Shown: positions 14,541 to 23,824, counted from the first letter of the stretch. The stretch is DNA of 52,362 nucleotides from CAZSNT01 sp964607765 (GCA_964607765.1 CAZSNT010000057.1:1-52362), one strand, 5' to 3'. Numbers and translations are program-made. Notes: generated from the sequence alone by a model not told the origin.

Positions 14541-15754
14541 GCAACGACCGAGCCACTGTTTCCATCGTCAAAGGCGCCATCCAGGAGACGCCGTTCGAAT
14601 ACACCGCAAGAGACCTGGCAACGGTCCGGTCCATGATCGAGCAGTCCCTCGACCTGATCGGCGGGCTGCCGGCGATCATCGGCGAGGCGGCAACCGTGAT
14701 CGTGAAGCCGAACCTGGTCGAGGTCCCCTTCAAAGGCACGGAGGGGTCGGTGGTGACCGACCCGCGCCTACTGGAGGCCCTGGTCGGCATCCTCAAGGAC
14801 CACGGTGTCAGCCATGTCCTGGTCGCAGAGGGCAAGTCAGTCAACCTCAAGCACGTCAGCTCCGGGCCGCGACAGGCGTTCGAGGCCCTGGGGCTGGGCG
14901 ATGTCGTCCGACGCGCAGGCGGCGAGATTCTCGGTTGGGACGAGGACGACTTCGTAGCCGTTGACGTGCCCGGCGGCGAACTCTACGAGACAATCAACGT
15001 GCCCAAGTCGATCCTCGAGGCGGACGCGTTCATCTCCGTGCCCAAGCTCAAGATGCACTGCCAGACCGAAGTCACTGTCGGCATGAAGAGTATGCAGGGC
15101 GTGTTCAGTGTGGATGACAAGGTCAACTTCCACAATGAGGCGTTCCCCTGGAAGATGGTCGACATGCTGCGCGTGGCCAAGCCGCATCTGACACTCGTCG
15201 ACGGCTTGATCTGCGGCGAGGGCTACGGCCCGATCTACACGCAGCCTGTCAAGATGGACCTGGTCGTGGCGTCGCAGGACGTCGTAGCCATCGACGCGGT
15301 GTGCTCGGCAATTATGGGGGTCGAGCCTTTCGAGGTCCCCATCACCCGGCTGGGGCACTCCGAAGGCATCGGTATCGGCGATCTGGCGCGCATCGACGTC
15401 AAGGGCGAGTCCATCGCTGCCGTCATGAAGCACTTCAAGCGCGCCGCTGAATGGAACCCAATCGGGGCCAGTGACCGGATCAGGATATTCGCGGGCGGCG
15501 CCTGCCGGTTCTGTCTCGCCCAGATAGGCGCAACGGTGACGCGCCTGCGGGCCGAAGGCAAGTTGGACGACCTCGACGACATCTGCGTCATCATCGGCCA
15601 CAACGCGCCGACTCCTGTCAGGGATTACAGGAACGTGTTCATTATTGGTGACTGCGCGAAGGACTGCGGCATGGACGGCACGTTCATCGGGGGCTGCCCA
15701 CCGTTGCCGAGCGTCCAGATTGTTCACGCATTCGAGAAGCACCTCAGGAAGTGA
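14537..15754 (+). CDS. DUF362 protein with cysteine-rich C-terminus
   Basis: A 405-aa protein. The DUF362 domain (about 45-290) includes VIVKPNLVEVPFKGTEGSVV, ISVPKLKMHCQTEVTVGMKSM and a VVAIDAVCSAIMG segment. The last 85 residues form a separate module with CRFC, GDCAKDC and GGCPPLP, five cysteines that could bind metal or an Fe-S cluster but do not form a classical ferredoxin motif. DUF362 proteins are often found beside redox enzymes; biochemical function is unknown. The 4-bp overlap with the AOR gene indicates translational coupling, so it may be its electron partner or maturation factor. Confidence 0.85.
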   Translation: MSNDRATVSIVKGAIQETPFEYTARDLATVRSMIEQSLDLIGGLPAIIGEAATVIVKPNLVEVPFKGTEGSVVTDPRLLEALVGILKDHGVSHVLVAEGKSVNLKHVSSGPRQAFEALGLGDVVRRAGGEILGWDEDDFVAVDVPGGELYETINVPKSILEADAFISVPKLKMHCQTEVTVGMKSMQGVFSVDDKVNFHNEAFPWKMVDMLRVAKPHLTLVDGLICGEGYGPIYTQPVKMDLVVASQDVVAIDAVCSAIMGVEPFEVPITRLGHSEGIGIGDLARIDVKGESIAAVMKHFKRAAEWNPIGASDRIRIFAGGACRFCLAQIGATVTRLRAEGKLDDLDDICVIIGHNAPTPVRDYRNVFIIGDCAKDCGMDGTFIGGCPPLPSVQIVHAFEKHLRK

Positions 15755-15761
15755 CAACATC

Positions 15762-16895
15762 ATGAAGATCACAGACGTGCAGGCATTCCCGGTCGAGTTC
15801 CCGCTCGACACCCCCGCCCAGGACGCCACCGGCGTGTGGCACAGCTGGAACACGGTCATCGTCAAGATCACTGCCGAGGACGGCACGTTCGGCTACGGCG
15901 AGATCGGCCCGATCCACGGGGGCGGCATCCCCATCTTCAAAGCCATGGTCGACGACAAGCTCGCCGCCATGGTCATCGGTGAAGATGCGTTCGCCCGCGA
16001 GAAGCTCTACGAGAAGATGCTGGGCCGCGGCACGAGCTCCTATGCGCTCGGGCAGAAGGGCGCGGTCGTCAGCGCCGTCGCCGGCATCGACATCGCGTTG
16101 TGGGACCTCGCGGGTAAGATCCTCCAAACCCCTGTTTACCAGCTCCTCGGCGGACGCGCCTGTGACCGGATTCCCGCCTACGCCAGCGGCTTCTTCGGCA
16201 AGAGCGGCCGCCCGCTGACGCCCCAGGAGTGCGCCGAGGAAGCCAAGAGCTATGCCGACCAAGGATTCAAGGGCGTAAAGATGAAGGTCGGGTTCGGCGA
16301 GAAACAGGACCTGCTGAATCTGGAGGCAGTCCGGAACGCTCTCGGCCCGGACCTGGGCATCATGGTCGATGCGAACCAGAGCTTCTCGTACCATGACGTT
16401 CTGAAGATCGCAGACGATCTGGCCGCGTTCGACCTGACCTTCCTCGAGGAGCCGCTGCCCATCAACGATCTCGACGCCATGGCCGCTCTCACCTCGGCGG
16501 TGAAGGTGCCCATCGCCGCGGGTGAGAACTACTACACACGATTCGAGTTCCGGGATGTGTTGATGAAACGCGCCGTGAACATCGTGCAGCCGGACATCAT
16601 CCACGCGGGCGGCATTGCGGAGACCAAGAAGATCGCTGCCATGGCAAGCGCCTGGAACGTGCCGCTGTGCCCGCACATCCACGCGACCGTCGGAACGGCT
16701 GCCAGCATCCATCTGCTGGCCTCCTGCCCGAACACACTCGCAGCCGAATACATCACCAGCGGCGGTTCCTTCAAGCTCCGCCAGGCCCTCTGCGGCCAGG
16801 CCTACATGGCAGAGGATGGGTGGGTCAGCGCCCCTGACGAGCCAGGCCTCGGCATTCACATCAACGAGGAAGCGCTGGCCAAGTACCACCCCTGA
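15762..16895 (+). CDS. Mandelate racemase/muconate lactonizing-type enolase-superfamily enzyme
   Basis: A 377-aa enzyme with the enolase-superfamily barrel. Acid/base residues are K173-x-K175 (VKMKV); metal ligands are D203 (MVDAN), E229 (FLEEP) and E255 (AAGEN); H305 (CPHIHA) is the likely second base. A capping domain covers residues 1-120. Members racemise, cycloisomerise or dehydrate carboxylate sugars by abstracting a proton next to a carboxylate. The start 7 bp after the DUF362 stop, with GGAAG as ribosome site, places it in the AOR operon. A sugar-acid dehydratase or epimerase role is inferred from the neighbouring sulfatases; the exact substrate is unknown. Confidence 0.9.
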   Translation: MKITDVQAFPVEFPLDTPAQDATGVWHSWNTVIVKITAEDGTFGYGEIGPIHGGGIPIFKAMVDDKLAAMVIGEDAFAREKLYEKMLGRGTSSYALGQKGAVVSAVAGIDIALWDLAGKILQTPVYQLLGGRACDRIPAYASGFFGKSGRPLTPQECAEEAKSYADQGFKGVKMKVGFGEKQDLLNLEAVRNALGPDLGIMVDANQSFSYHDVLKIADDLAAFDLTFLEEPLPINDLDAMAALTSAVKVPIAAGENYYTRFEFRDVLMKRAVNIVQPDIIHAGGIAETKKIAAMASAWNVPLCPHIHATVGTAASIHLLASCPNTLAAEYITSGGSFKLRQALCGQAYMAEDGWVSAPDEPGLGIHINEEALAKYHP

Positions 16896-16901
16896 CACGC
16901 C

Positions 16902-16937
16902 CCCGCGCGACAAGTCCAACGGGTCTGACACGTCCGA
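16902..16937 (+). repeat. Tandem 9-bp array (CNNGTCYRA type)
   Basis: Four 9-bp units, CCCGCGCGA, CAAGTCCAA, CGGGTCTGA and CACGTCCGA, begin 6 bp after the stop of the enolase-superfamily gene and end 23 bp before the sulfatase start. Unit and placement match the array at 11872-11907. Confidence 0.6.
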
Positions 16938-16960
16938 CCCCCAACAGGGAGAGATGGCGC

Positions 16961-18610
16961 ATGCGCACGATCTCCGCCATGGGACGCCGCGAATTCCTGG
17001 AAACAACGGTCCTCACCGCCGTAGGCAGTGTCTTGGCGCCTCCGACGCGCCTGTTTGCGGCGGCGCCCCCGCGCCGCAAGCCCAACGTGCTGTTCATCAT
17101 CACTGACGATCAGAAGCTCGACGCATTCGGGTTCCTGCGCGGCAAGGCGTTGACCCCGCACCTCGACCGCCTGGCTGCGCAGGGGGTGTATTTCTCCCGC
17201 GGCTATGTCTCGAGCAGTGTCTGCACGCCCAGCCGCTACACGTGCCTGACCGGACAGTACGCCTGCCGGGCCAAGAGCGATAATTTCCGACGCGCAACCA
17301 CGGTCGAAGGCCAAACGTGCGTGCAATGGAACGTAGACATCCTCCCTGGAGAACCGAACCTGCCCAAGGCCCTGCAGCGGGCAGGCTATGTCACCGGCAT
17401 CGCGGGGAAGTGGCACAACGGCGGCGGCACAAGCTGGCGCCGGCCCAACACGCAGGTCAAGCGTGATGCGGACCCCGCAGATCCCGAGACGGCCGCCATC
17501 CTCCGTGAAGGTCAGACCGCGTTGCACGAACACCTGAAGTCGTGCGGCTTCGACTATGCGGCCAGCGTGAACCTGGGCAATTTCGGGTCGCACGTGTGCC
17601 GCAAGCTGCGCGTCCACAACCAGGACTGGATCACGAAGGGCGCCTTGGACTTTCTTGACCAGAACAAGGACCGCCCGTTCTTCCTCTACATGGCCACGTC
17701 CCTGCTGCACGGCCCGAACCCATTGCAGTCGCTCAAGTCGGACCCGCGACTCACCCACGCCGGCGTGCTGGACAAGCCGCTGAGCGTCCAGCCGTCGCGC
17801 CGGTCCGTGCTGGAGCGTGCCAAGGCTGCCGGGATCGAGGAACGGCTTGCCCCCGCAACGTGGCTTGACGACGGCATCGGCGCGGTTCTGAATCGGATCG
17901 ACGAACTCGGCCTCGCGGAGGACACGCTCGTGGTGTTCCTGAACGACCACGGCGTTGAGCAGGGCAAAGGCAGCTGCTACGAAGGCGGCGTCCGGACCCC
18001 CATCATCATTCGCTGGAAGGGACGGATCAAGCCGGGAACCAGCGCCGCGCTCGTCCAGAACACGGACTTCGTCCCCACCATCCTCGCTGCCTGCGGCGTC
18101 ACGCCACTGCCTGACATGCAGCTCGACGGCATGAGCCTGATGCCGCTGCTCGAAGGCAAAGCGCACGAACTCCGCAACAGCCTCTATTTCGAGATAGGCT
18201 ACACGCGCGCCGTGTGTACCGAACGCTGGAAATACCTGGCATTCCGGATCCCGCCAAGCAAACAGCTCAACAAGGAACAACGCATCAAGCTGCTCGAGCG
18301 TTACGCTGCCGCCAAGCTCCGGCGCGAAGACCAGCTTGTGAAGAACCGACCTGACGAGCCGTTGTCGCACATGGGCTACCCGGGCGGCCAGAACACCGAG
18401 CGCGGCAACGCGATCAAACGCTACGCCGACGTCTACTACGACGCCGACCAGCTCTTCGACCTGCAGGCCGATCCCGGCGAGACCCGGAACCTGGCCAAGG
18501 ACCCGGCGCACGCCGACACACTGACCAGAATGAGAGAGCTGCTCGCCGACCACCTCGACGGTGTGCCCGGCACATTTGCGGAGTTCAAGCAGGGAGCGAG
18601 GAGCAAGTAG
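16961..18610 (+). CDS. Sulfatase with Tat signal
   Basis: A 549-aa exported sulfatase. GRREFLETTVLTAVGSVLAPP is a twin-arginine signal. The core opens at PNVLFIITDDQKLDAFG with the two Ca-binding aspartates. The formylglycine motif is a canonical C-T-P-S-R at residues 88-92, and FLNDHGVEQGKG gives the later metal site. IRWKGRIKPGT and QLFDLQADPGETRNLA are typical sulfatase C-terminal segments. It hydrolyses a glycan sulfate ester in the periplasm. ATG 16961 follows GGGAGAG; ATG 16979 would leave a shorter signal that still contains the RR. It probably belongs to the same unit as the AOR genes. Confidence 0.92.
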   Translation: MRTISAMGRREFLETTVLTAVGSVLAPPTRLFAAAPPRRKPNVLFIITDDQKLDAFGFLRGKALTPHLDRLAAQGVYFSRGYVSSSVCTPSRYTCLTGQYACRAKSDNFRRATTVEGQTCVQWNVDILPGEPNLPKALQRAGYVTGIAGKWHNGGGTSWRRPNTQVKRDADPADPETAAILREGQTALHEHLKSCGFDYAASVNLGNFGSHVCRKLRVHNQDWITKGALDFLDQNKDRPFFLYMATSLLHGPNPLQSLKSDPRLTHAGVLDKPLSVQPSRRSVLERAKAAGIEERLAPATWLDDGIGAVLNRIDELGLAEDTLVVFLNDHGVEQGKGSCYEGGVRTPIIIRWKGRIKPGTSAALVQNTDFVPTILAACGVTPLPDMQLDGMSLMPLLEGKAHELRNSLYFEIGYTRAVCTERWKYLAFRIPPSKQLNKEQRIKLLERYAAAKLRREDQLVKNRPDEPLSHMGYPGGQNTERGNAIKRYADVYYDADQLFDLQADPGETRNLAKDPAHADTLTRMRELLADHLDGVPGTFAEFKQGARSK

Positions 18611-18724
18611 CGAGGAACGCTCCCGCCTGGAGTATGGGGCGTGTGGATCGTCGGTCGTATGCCTCGCTGCGGTCGGAGGCAGCGGGGAACGAGCAGCGAA
18701 CAACGAACAACGAGCAACAGAGCC
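18593..18724 (+). repeat. Two 7-bp arrays flanking an intergenic gap
   Basis: The first array (18593-18620) has four 7-bp units, GGAGCGA, GGAGCAA, GTAGCGA and GGAACGC, and runs through the sulfatase stop codon. The second (18690-18724) has CGAGCAG, CGAACAA, CGAACAA, CGAGCAA and CAGAGCC and ends directly at the ATG of the next sulfatase. Between them, 18662-18689 can form a stem (CCTCGCTGC with GCAGCGGGG, one mismatch). No Shine-Dalgarno sequence precedes the downstream ATG. Confidence 0.6.
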
Positions 18725-20464
18725 ATGCCCTCATCCCCCAACGTCATTCTGATCCTGACCGACGACCAAGGCTACGGCGATTTCGCCTGCCACGGCAACC
18801 CGTGGTTGCGGACTCCGCACCTTGACGCACTGCACGCCGACTCGGTGCGGCTGACCGACTTCCACGTCGACCCGATGTGCGCACCGAGCCGGGCCGGCCT
18901 GATGACCGGTCGGTACTCCGCCCGGACCGGAGTGTGGAGCACACTCTACGGCCGCTACATCATGAGCCTGGACGAGACGACCGTGGCTGACGTTTTCCGG
19001 ACCGCGGGGTATGCCACCGGCCTGTTCGGCAAGTGGCATCTGGGCGACACGTGGCCGTACCGCCCCCAAGACCGCGGCTTCGATGAAACACTCAGCTTCG
19101 GCGGCGGTGTGGTGGGTGAGATACCCGACTACTGGAACAACGACTACTTCAACGCCACCTACATGCGCAACGGCGTGCCGGAACGCTTCGAGGACAGGTA
19201 CTGCACGGACGTGTGGTTCGACGAGGCGCTGGCCTTCATCGAGCGCCACCGCCCGGAACCGTTCTTCTGCTATATCCCCACCAACGCGCCGCACGGTCCC
19301 TACGACGTCCACCCCCGCTACAGTGCCCCATACGCCGCCATGGGCGTGCCGCAGCAGCGTGCCCGATTCTACGGCATGATCACCAATATCGACGAGAACG
19401 TGGGGCGCCTGCGCCAGCGGCTGGCAGGACTCGGCTTGGCCGACAACACCATCCTGATCTTCATGGGCGACAACGGCACCGCTAGCGGCTGCAACCTGCA
19501 CAAAGGCGGCTTCGTGCAAGACGGCTACAACGCCGGCATGCGCGGCAAGAAGTGCTGGGCCTTCGAAGGCGGGCACCGCAACGCGTGTTTCATCCACTGG
19601 CCGGACGGCGGCCTGACCGGCGGCCGGGACATTGGGGCCTTGAGTGCCCAGATCGACCTGCTGCCGACCGTCATCGACTTGTGCGGACTCCGCACACCGC
19701 AGGCGCGTTTGGACGGCCGCAGTCTCGCACCGGTTCTGCGCGATCAAGCCCCCGCCCATGCCGATGACCGCGTGCTGTGCGTGCACAATCAGCAGCGGGA
19801 CACGCCACTCAAGAACAAAGACTTCCAGGTGATGACTGCCAACTGGCGCCTGGCACAGACGATGCAGTGGGGGCCGGGCGAGCGCGAGCTGTTCGACATC
19901 CGCAACGACCCCGGGCAGGAACGCAATGTGATTGACAAGCACGCGGACGTGGCGGCACGCCTGATGGCCGAGTACGAGCGCTGGTGGGACTCCGTGTCTG
20001 AACGGTTCGGCGACATCTCGCCCATCCACATCGGCGGCGAGGAGAGTCCGGTGAAGATCACGGCTCACGCCTGGCACGGCGAGGAGGGGTTGTACAGCCA
20101 GCGGCACGTACGCCCGGGCTTGGTCGACAACGGCTACTGGCCTCTCGAAGCGGTCGCGGCAGGCGAGTACGAATTCAGGCTGTGCCGTTGGCCGGAAGAA
20201 ACGAACGCGGCCATTCGCGCTGCCCTGCCCCCGCGCGTTGACGTCCCGTTCGTCAGGAACTTCCTGCCGGGCGAGGCACTGCCAATCGTGAGCGCCCGCA
20301 TCCGCGTCGGCGACTTCGACGCTACGGCGCCGGTCGCGGCGCACGACAGAGCGATCGTTTTCCGGACATATCTACCAGCCGGCCGCACGCGGCTCGAGAC
20401 GTTCTTCACTGACGAGGACGGCACCGTGCGCGGGGCGTACTATGTGTATGTCAGGGCAGACTGA
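18725..20464 (+). CDS. Arylsulfatase-type sulfatase without obvious signal peptide
   Basis: A 579-aa sulfatase. It starts directly at the first strand, PNVILILTDDQGYGDFACHG, so no signal peptide is present from ATG 18725. The formylglycine motif is C52-A-P-S-R; GKWHLGD and FMGDNGTASG are further active-site segments. A longer frame upstream (18641) would add 28 residues of no signal character. The enzyme may act in the cytoplasm on imported sulfated sugars, or its true leader is missed. Residues about 430-579 form an extra beta-rich domain (EEGLYSQRHVRPGLVDNGYW...). The last 14 bases overlap the convergent peptidase gene. Confidence 0.9.
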   Translation: MPSSPNVILILTDDQGYGDFACHGNPWLRTPHLDALHADSVRLTDFHVDPMCAPSRAGLMTGRYSARTGVWSTLYGRYIMSLDETTVADVFRTAGYATGLFGKWHLGDTWPYRPQDRGFDETLSFGGGVVGEIPDYWNNDYFNATYMRNGVPERFEDRYCTDVWFDEALAFIERHRPEPFFCYIPTNAPHGPYDVHPRYSAPYAAMGVPQQRARFYGMITNIDENVGRLRQRLAGLGLADNTILIFMGDNGTASGCNLHKGGFVQDGYNAGMRGKKCWAFEGGHRNACFIHWPDGGLTGGRDIGALSAQIDLLPTVIDLCGLRTPQARLDGRSLAPVLRDQAPAHADDRVLCVHNQQRDTPLKNKDFQVMTANWRLAQTMQWGPGERELFDIRNDPGQERNVIDKHADVAARLMAEYERWWDSVSERFGDISPIHIGGEESPVKITAHAWHGEEGLYSQRHVRPGLVDNGYWPLEAVAAGEYEFRLCRWPEETNAAIRAALPPRVDVPFVRNFLPGEALPIVSARIRVGDFDATAPVAAHDRAIVFRTYLPAGRTRLETFFTDEDGTVRGAYYVYVRAD

Positions 20465-21956
20465 TCGCGGCCTTGTCAGCGGACACGGTGAGACCAAGGG
20501 ACCGGAACCAGGGGAACATGTCGCGTTCCATGGCATGACTGAGAACGGCAACACACTCGTCGGGCGTGTAGGCTTTGAGTGTCTTGGGGTCGGCCAAGCG
20601 GCGTTTTGAGCGGAAGTACCGAGCCAGGATATCGGGCTTCTCCTTGCGCATCTGCTCCCAGATCCACATGGTCTTGCCCCAGTAGACAGCATTGGGCACG
20701 CCTTTGCCGTAGGCGATGTCCAGGCTCGTCATGTCGGGGTCGTGTTTGCGGGCGCGCTCGATGTTGGCGGCGATGATCTTCCGGCCGTCCTCCTCGAGCC
20801 CGAGTCTGCACGCGAGCAATGCGCCGACATAGGTTGCGATGGGCTCGTTCCACATGGGTTCGGCAAACGGGAGGACCCAGGAATGCGTACCTTCGTGTCC
20901 GATCAGCTCGACCATGCCGTAGGTCTTGTCGGGGAACCCGCCCCACCAGATGCCCAAGCCGATCCGAGCTCCCGACGAGAAGCCGCCGCCGCCCGTGGGC
21001 AGCAGCAGCAACGCGCTCATCATGCCTGCGGACGGCGGCACGCCCAGCATGTCTTCCATGACCGGCAGACAACGCTTGTAGATCTGCACGATAGCGTCGG
21101 CTTCCGCCCGCAGGTAGTCGTTAAAATGCAGTTCCAGAGAACCGTGCTTCACGACGTTGTCGTACTCGGCCCAACCGGCCTTGTTCGGAGGCAGATCAGC
21201 GTCGACTGCTTTGCCCTTGGCAAGGTCATGCAGCAGCGGCCGGACCCACTCCGCATTGATCGGGTCCTTGGCGTCAGGCCGGTGTCCGAACAGGGCACGC
21301 GACGCAATCAGGAGCTTGCCGCTGCCGACAGCGCGCCGAGCCATCACCGCACCGTCACGAGCATCGCGGATCAGCACATCCCAGTCGCCCGGGGCCGCCA
21401 GTGCGACCGTGCGGCCATGGTACGTCTCCACCTTCTCCGCACCGAGTTCCGGAACGGCCTCGAGCGGCTCTTCCGCTTTGCGATCGACAAACAGCGCGCC
21501 AAATGCAGAAGCGACTTCGTTCAAGTGGTATACCGTCTCGTCGCGGAATGTGCCCCTGTAATCCCCGAGCACGACCACACCCCCGCCATCCTCCAAAAAC
21601 GCACGAATCGCGGCAATATCCTCCGGCACGTACGGGCAAGGCGTAGCGCCTGACATCAGAATGAGCAAGTTGACGTTCTTGAGGTCGCATTTGTGCAGCG
21701 TCCCCCAGTTGCGCGAGTCCTGATTCCCGTCCCCGGCCAGGTACTGGCGGAAAAAGCGTCCATCCGCGTAGAAGCTGAATTCGTGCGAAAGGTCGCTGAC
21801 GGAGTGGACGCGGACGGTGTCAGTTACGGCGTCTGCTTCGGACACGGGTTTAGTCTCCTGTGCGGCAAGATGCAAGGCGGCAAGCGCAGAGGCGGCGAGG
21901 GCAATTCCCCGGCCCCGCCAACACGCGCAGGATCGAGCCGAATAATGTGCAGCCAT
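20451..21956 (-). CDS. Secreted HExxH metallopeptidase with N-terminal flavodoxin-like domain
   Basis: A 501-aa exported protein (numbered from ATG 21956). The signal peptide is RGIALAASALAALHLAAQ. Residues about 40-200 (VNLLILMSGATPCPYVPEDIAAIRAFLEDGGGVVVLGDYRG...) resemble ThuA/GATase-like or DUF4159-like domains. The peptidase part has H354-E355-G-T-H358, and E371 in WNEPIATY is the probable third zinc ligand, a gluzincin-like arrangement with a short spacing. A lone TTG at 21983 would extend the frame, but the ATG has the better ribosome site (AAAGGAA). Substrate unknown. It follows the gene at 22103 on the same strand after 146 bp and converges on the sulfatase. Confidence 0.75.
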   Translation of the reverse strand: MAAHYSARSCACWRGRGIALAASALAALHLAAQETKPVSEADAVTDTVRVHSVSDLSHEFSFYADGRFFRQYLAGDGNQDSRNWGTLHKCDLKNVNLLILMSGATPCPYVPEDIAAIRAFLEDGGGVVVLGDYRGTFRDETVYHLNEVASAFGALFVDRKAEEPLEAVPELGAEKVETYHGRTVALAAPGDWDVLIRDARDGAVMARRAVGSGKLLIASRALFGHRPDAKDPINAEWVRPLLHDLAKGKAVDADLPPNKAGWAEYDNVVKHGSLELHFNDYLRAEADAIVQIYKRCLPVMEDMLGVPPSAGMMSALLLLPTGGGGFSSGARIGLGIWWGGFPDKTYGMVELIGHEGTHSWVLPFAEPMWNEPIATYVGALLACRLGLEEDGRKIIAANIERARKHDPDMTSLDIAYGKGVPNAVYWGKTMWIWEQMRKEKPDILARYFRSKRRLADPKTLKAYTPDECVAVLSHAMERDMFPWFRSLGLTVSADKAAISLP

Positions 21957-22102
21957 CCTACGGTTCCTTTCTCGTTCTGTCAACCCTCGGGGTCACACCC
22001 ACTTTCCATACATTCGAGGCCGAATCAGCCCATTTCCATTTGACTGTTGCCAATTCACTCCACAAGCACTGTCACTCTCGCTGTCGGCACTGCCGGCCCG
22101 GC

Positions 22103-23824
22103 CTACTTTGGCCAAACGCTCGGCTCCGCGCCGGTAATCACATCGCCCCGGCGTCCCTGCCAATGCCAGTCGACGACATCGAACCGGAACCCCCAGTAGG
22201 CCTTGTTCTGGGTCAGCTTGATCACGGCGGGGTTGATTCCCTTTTTCAGGGGCACGGATGTCCACAACCGATTTGCCTCCCTGGGCAAGTCGATGGGCAG
22301 CTGCACCGCGGTGTGTCCGTTCACCCAAAGCCACCCGGAATCGTCGGCCTGGAACGTGAACGAGCGGTGGTGCAGTGTCGTTTCCGCATTGATCCAAGTC
22401 ACTGCATAGGCAAACGCGGGCTTGTTGCCAACGCCAAACACCGAATGCAGGTCGATCGCCCCGGTCCAGTCATAACACGAGCCGTCTGTGACCAGCTGCC
22501 ATTCTGCCGGGGCAACGCTGCCGACCAGCGGCAGTTCAGCCAGTCCGAGGTCGCCGGGCACGGCGAGCTTTGCGATCTGGAGGGGGTCGGCATCACAGGC
22601 TTGAGACAGCCGATTCACCGCCCCGGTGTAGCGATACAGTTTCTTGCCGGCGCCGCTCGTATCCCTGAACGGTCCCAGGAATGCCCAGGCATACCCCTTC
22701 AGGAACCGCAACTCGGTCCGGTACACGGCCTGCCCGTCCGCGTCCCTGACCGACACAGTCGTGCGGTGCACGCGCCGAGGCGCGGCGTCGGGGAACTGCA
22801 GCGTCAGCACACGCCGCACGTAAGGCGCATCCGCGCTGCATCTCAGACTGCTGTCGCCGTGCACGACGAGCCCGGGAGCGGTCGCACACCGCACATCGAT
22901 GGTCCCTTCAAAGGCGCTGTCGTCGTCGCTTTGGGAGGATGCACAGACTGTCACGGTGTTGGTGTGCCCCGCACCAATGGCCAGCGAGTCGGTAGGCAGC
23001 GCATAGCACTCGACCGGCTGGATCGGGTGATGCGGCAGCTCGGGGATCCGCCGCCCCTCGAACCCGTGGAACGCGACCGGGGCCAACGCGTCGAGGGCCT
23101 CGGATGCGAGTTCGGCTGTCGCAGGCACAATGGCGACCTTGTCCATGAGGGGGCCGTCCTCGCGCAGTTCAACACGCAGCCAATGCTCCCCCGGGCCGAG
23201 GCTCACCGTCGGTCCGGGCTGCCAGAACCAGTCCTTCTCCTTGGTCTCGTTCCCGATGACAGCGAGAGGCCGATCGTCGAAACCGGCGAACCAGCTGTTG
23301 TTACACATCACACTGCCGATGCCGTCCCGGCTCCAACGTACGTGGAACCAGGTCTTGTAGTCAGCGGCAGCCGCGAGCCTGAACCCGTACAACGCCCGAC
23401 CCGTTCCGGGCGTCTGCAGTTCGGCCACCCCCTGACGTGCACGCAGGCAAAAGCGTTCTGTGGCCGCCTTGGCCCCAGGCTCCGGTCCGATGTCCAACGG
23501 CCAGGTGATACGTATCGGCTTGGTCACGTCCACCACGACGGCGACGTCCGGCACTGCCACGCCGCTGGGCGCCGCCGGTTCGTCGGTGTTTGCCGAGGGC
23601 GGCGCCTGTTCCTGCCACTCGGCGGGCCGGTCGGGCAGCAACTCCGGCCCCTCAGCGACACGCTTGTCGCGAAGATACGCACGCTTGCTGCCTAACTGGA
23701 AACCGAACAGTGTGCACAAGGCAGCCAGCCCGACGCACGCCCAGGCCGTCTGTCGACCGGTCGACAATCTGTCTCTGAGCAGTCTGATCACGTTGCGTTC
23801 CTGTCTTGCCGGGCCCGGGGTCAT
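22103..23824 (-). CDS. Membrane-anchored beta-sandwich protein, NPCBM/CBM-like
   Basis: A 573-aa protein with one N-terminal membrane helix (AWACVGLAALCTLFGFQLG, about 28-46), so it is anchored with the rest outside. A Pro-rich linker (about 60-90) leads to a beta-sandwich (about 100-235) with GYGF-like FRLAAAADYKTWFHVRWSRDG and PGEHWLRVELREDG segments, as in carbohydrate-binding modules. Middle domains are Ig-like (about 245-360). The C-terminal domain (about 375-570) has TFQADDSGWLWVNGH and PLKKGINPAVIKL, a PA14-like or galactose-binding-like fold. No catalytic residues are recognised. It could help bind polysaccharide for the neighbouring enzymes. Function is inferred from fold-like patterns only. 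Confidence 0.6.
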   Translation of the reverse strand: MTPGPARQERNVIRLLRDRLSTGRQTAWACVGLAALCTLFGFQLGSKRAYLRDKRVAEGPELLPDRPAEWQEQAPPSANTDEPAAPSGVAVPDVAVVVDVTKPIRITWPLDIGPEPGAKAATERFCLRARQGVAELQTPGTGRALYGFRLAAAADYKTWFHVRWSRDGIGSVMCNNSWFAGFDDRPLAVIGNETKEKDWFWQPGPTVSLGPGEHWLRVELREDGPLMDKVAIVPATAELASEALDALAPVAFHGFEGRRIPELPHHPIQPVECYALPTDSLAIGAGHTNTVTVCASSQSDDDSAFEGTIDVRCATAPGLVVHGDSSLRCSADAPYVRRVLTLQFPDAAPRRVHRTTVSVRDADGQAVYRTELRFLKGYAWAFLGPFRDTSGAGKKLYRYTGAVNRLSQACDADPLQIAKLAVPGDLGLAELPLVGSVAPAEWQLVTDGSCYDWTGAIDLHSVFGVGNKPAFAYAVTWINAETTLHHRSFTFQADDSGWLWVNGHTAVQLPIDLPREANRLWTSVPLKKGINPAVIKLTQNKAYWGFRFDVVDWHWQGRRGDVITGAEPSVWPK

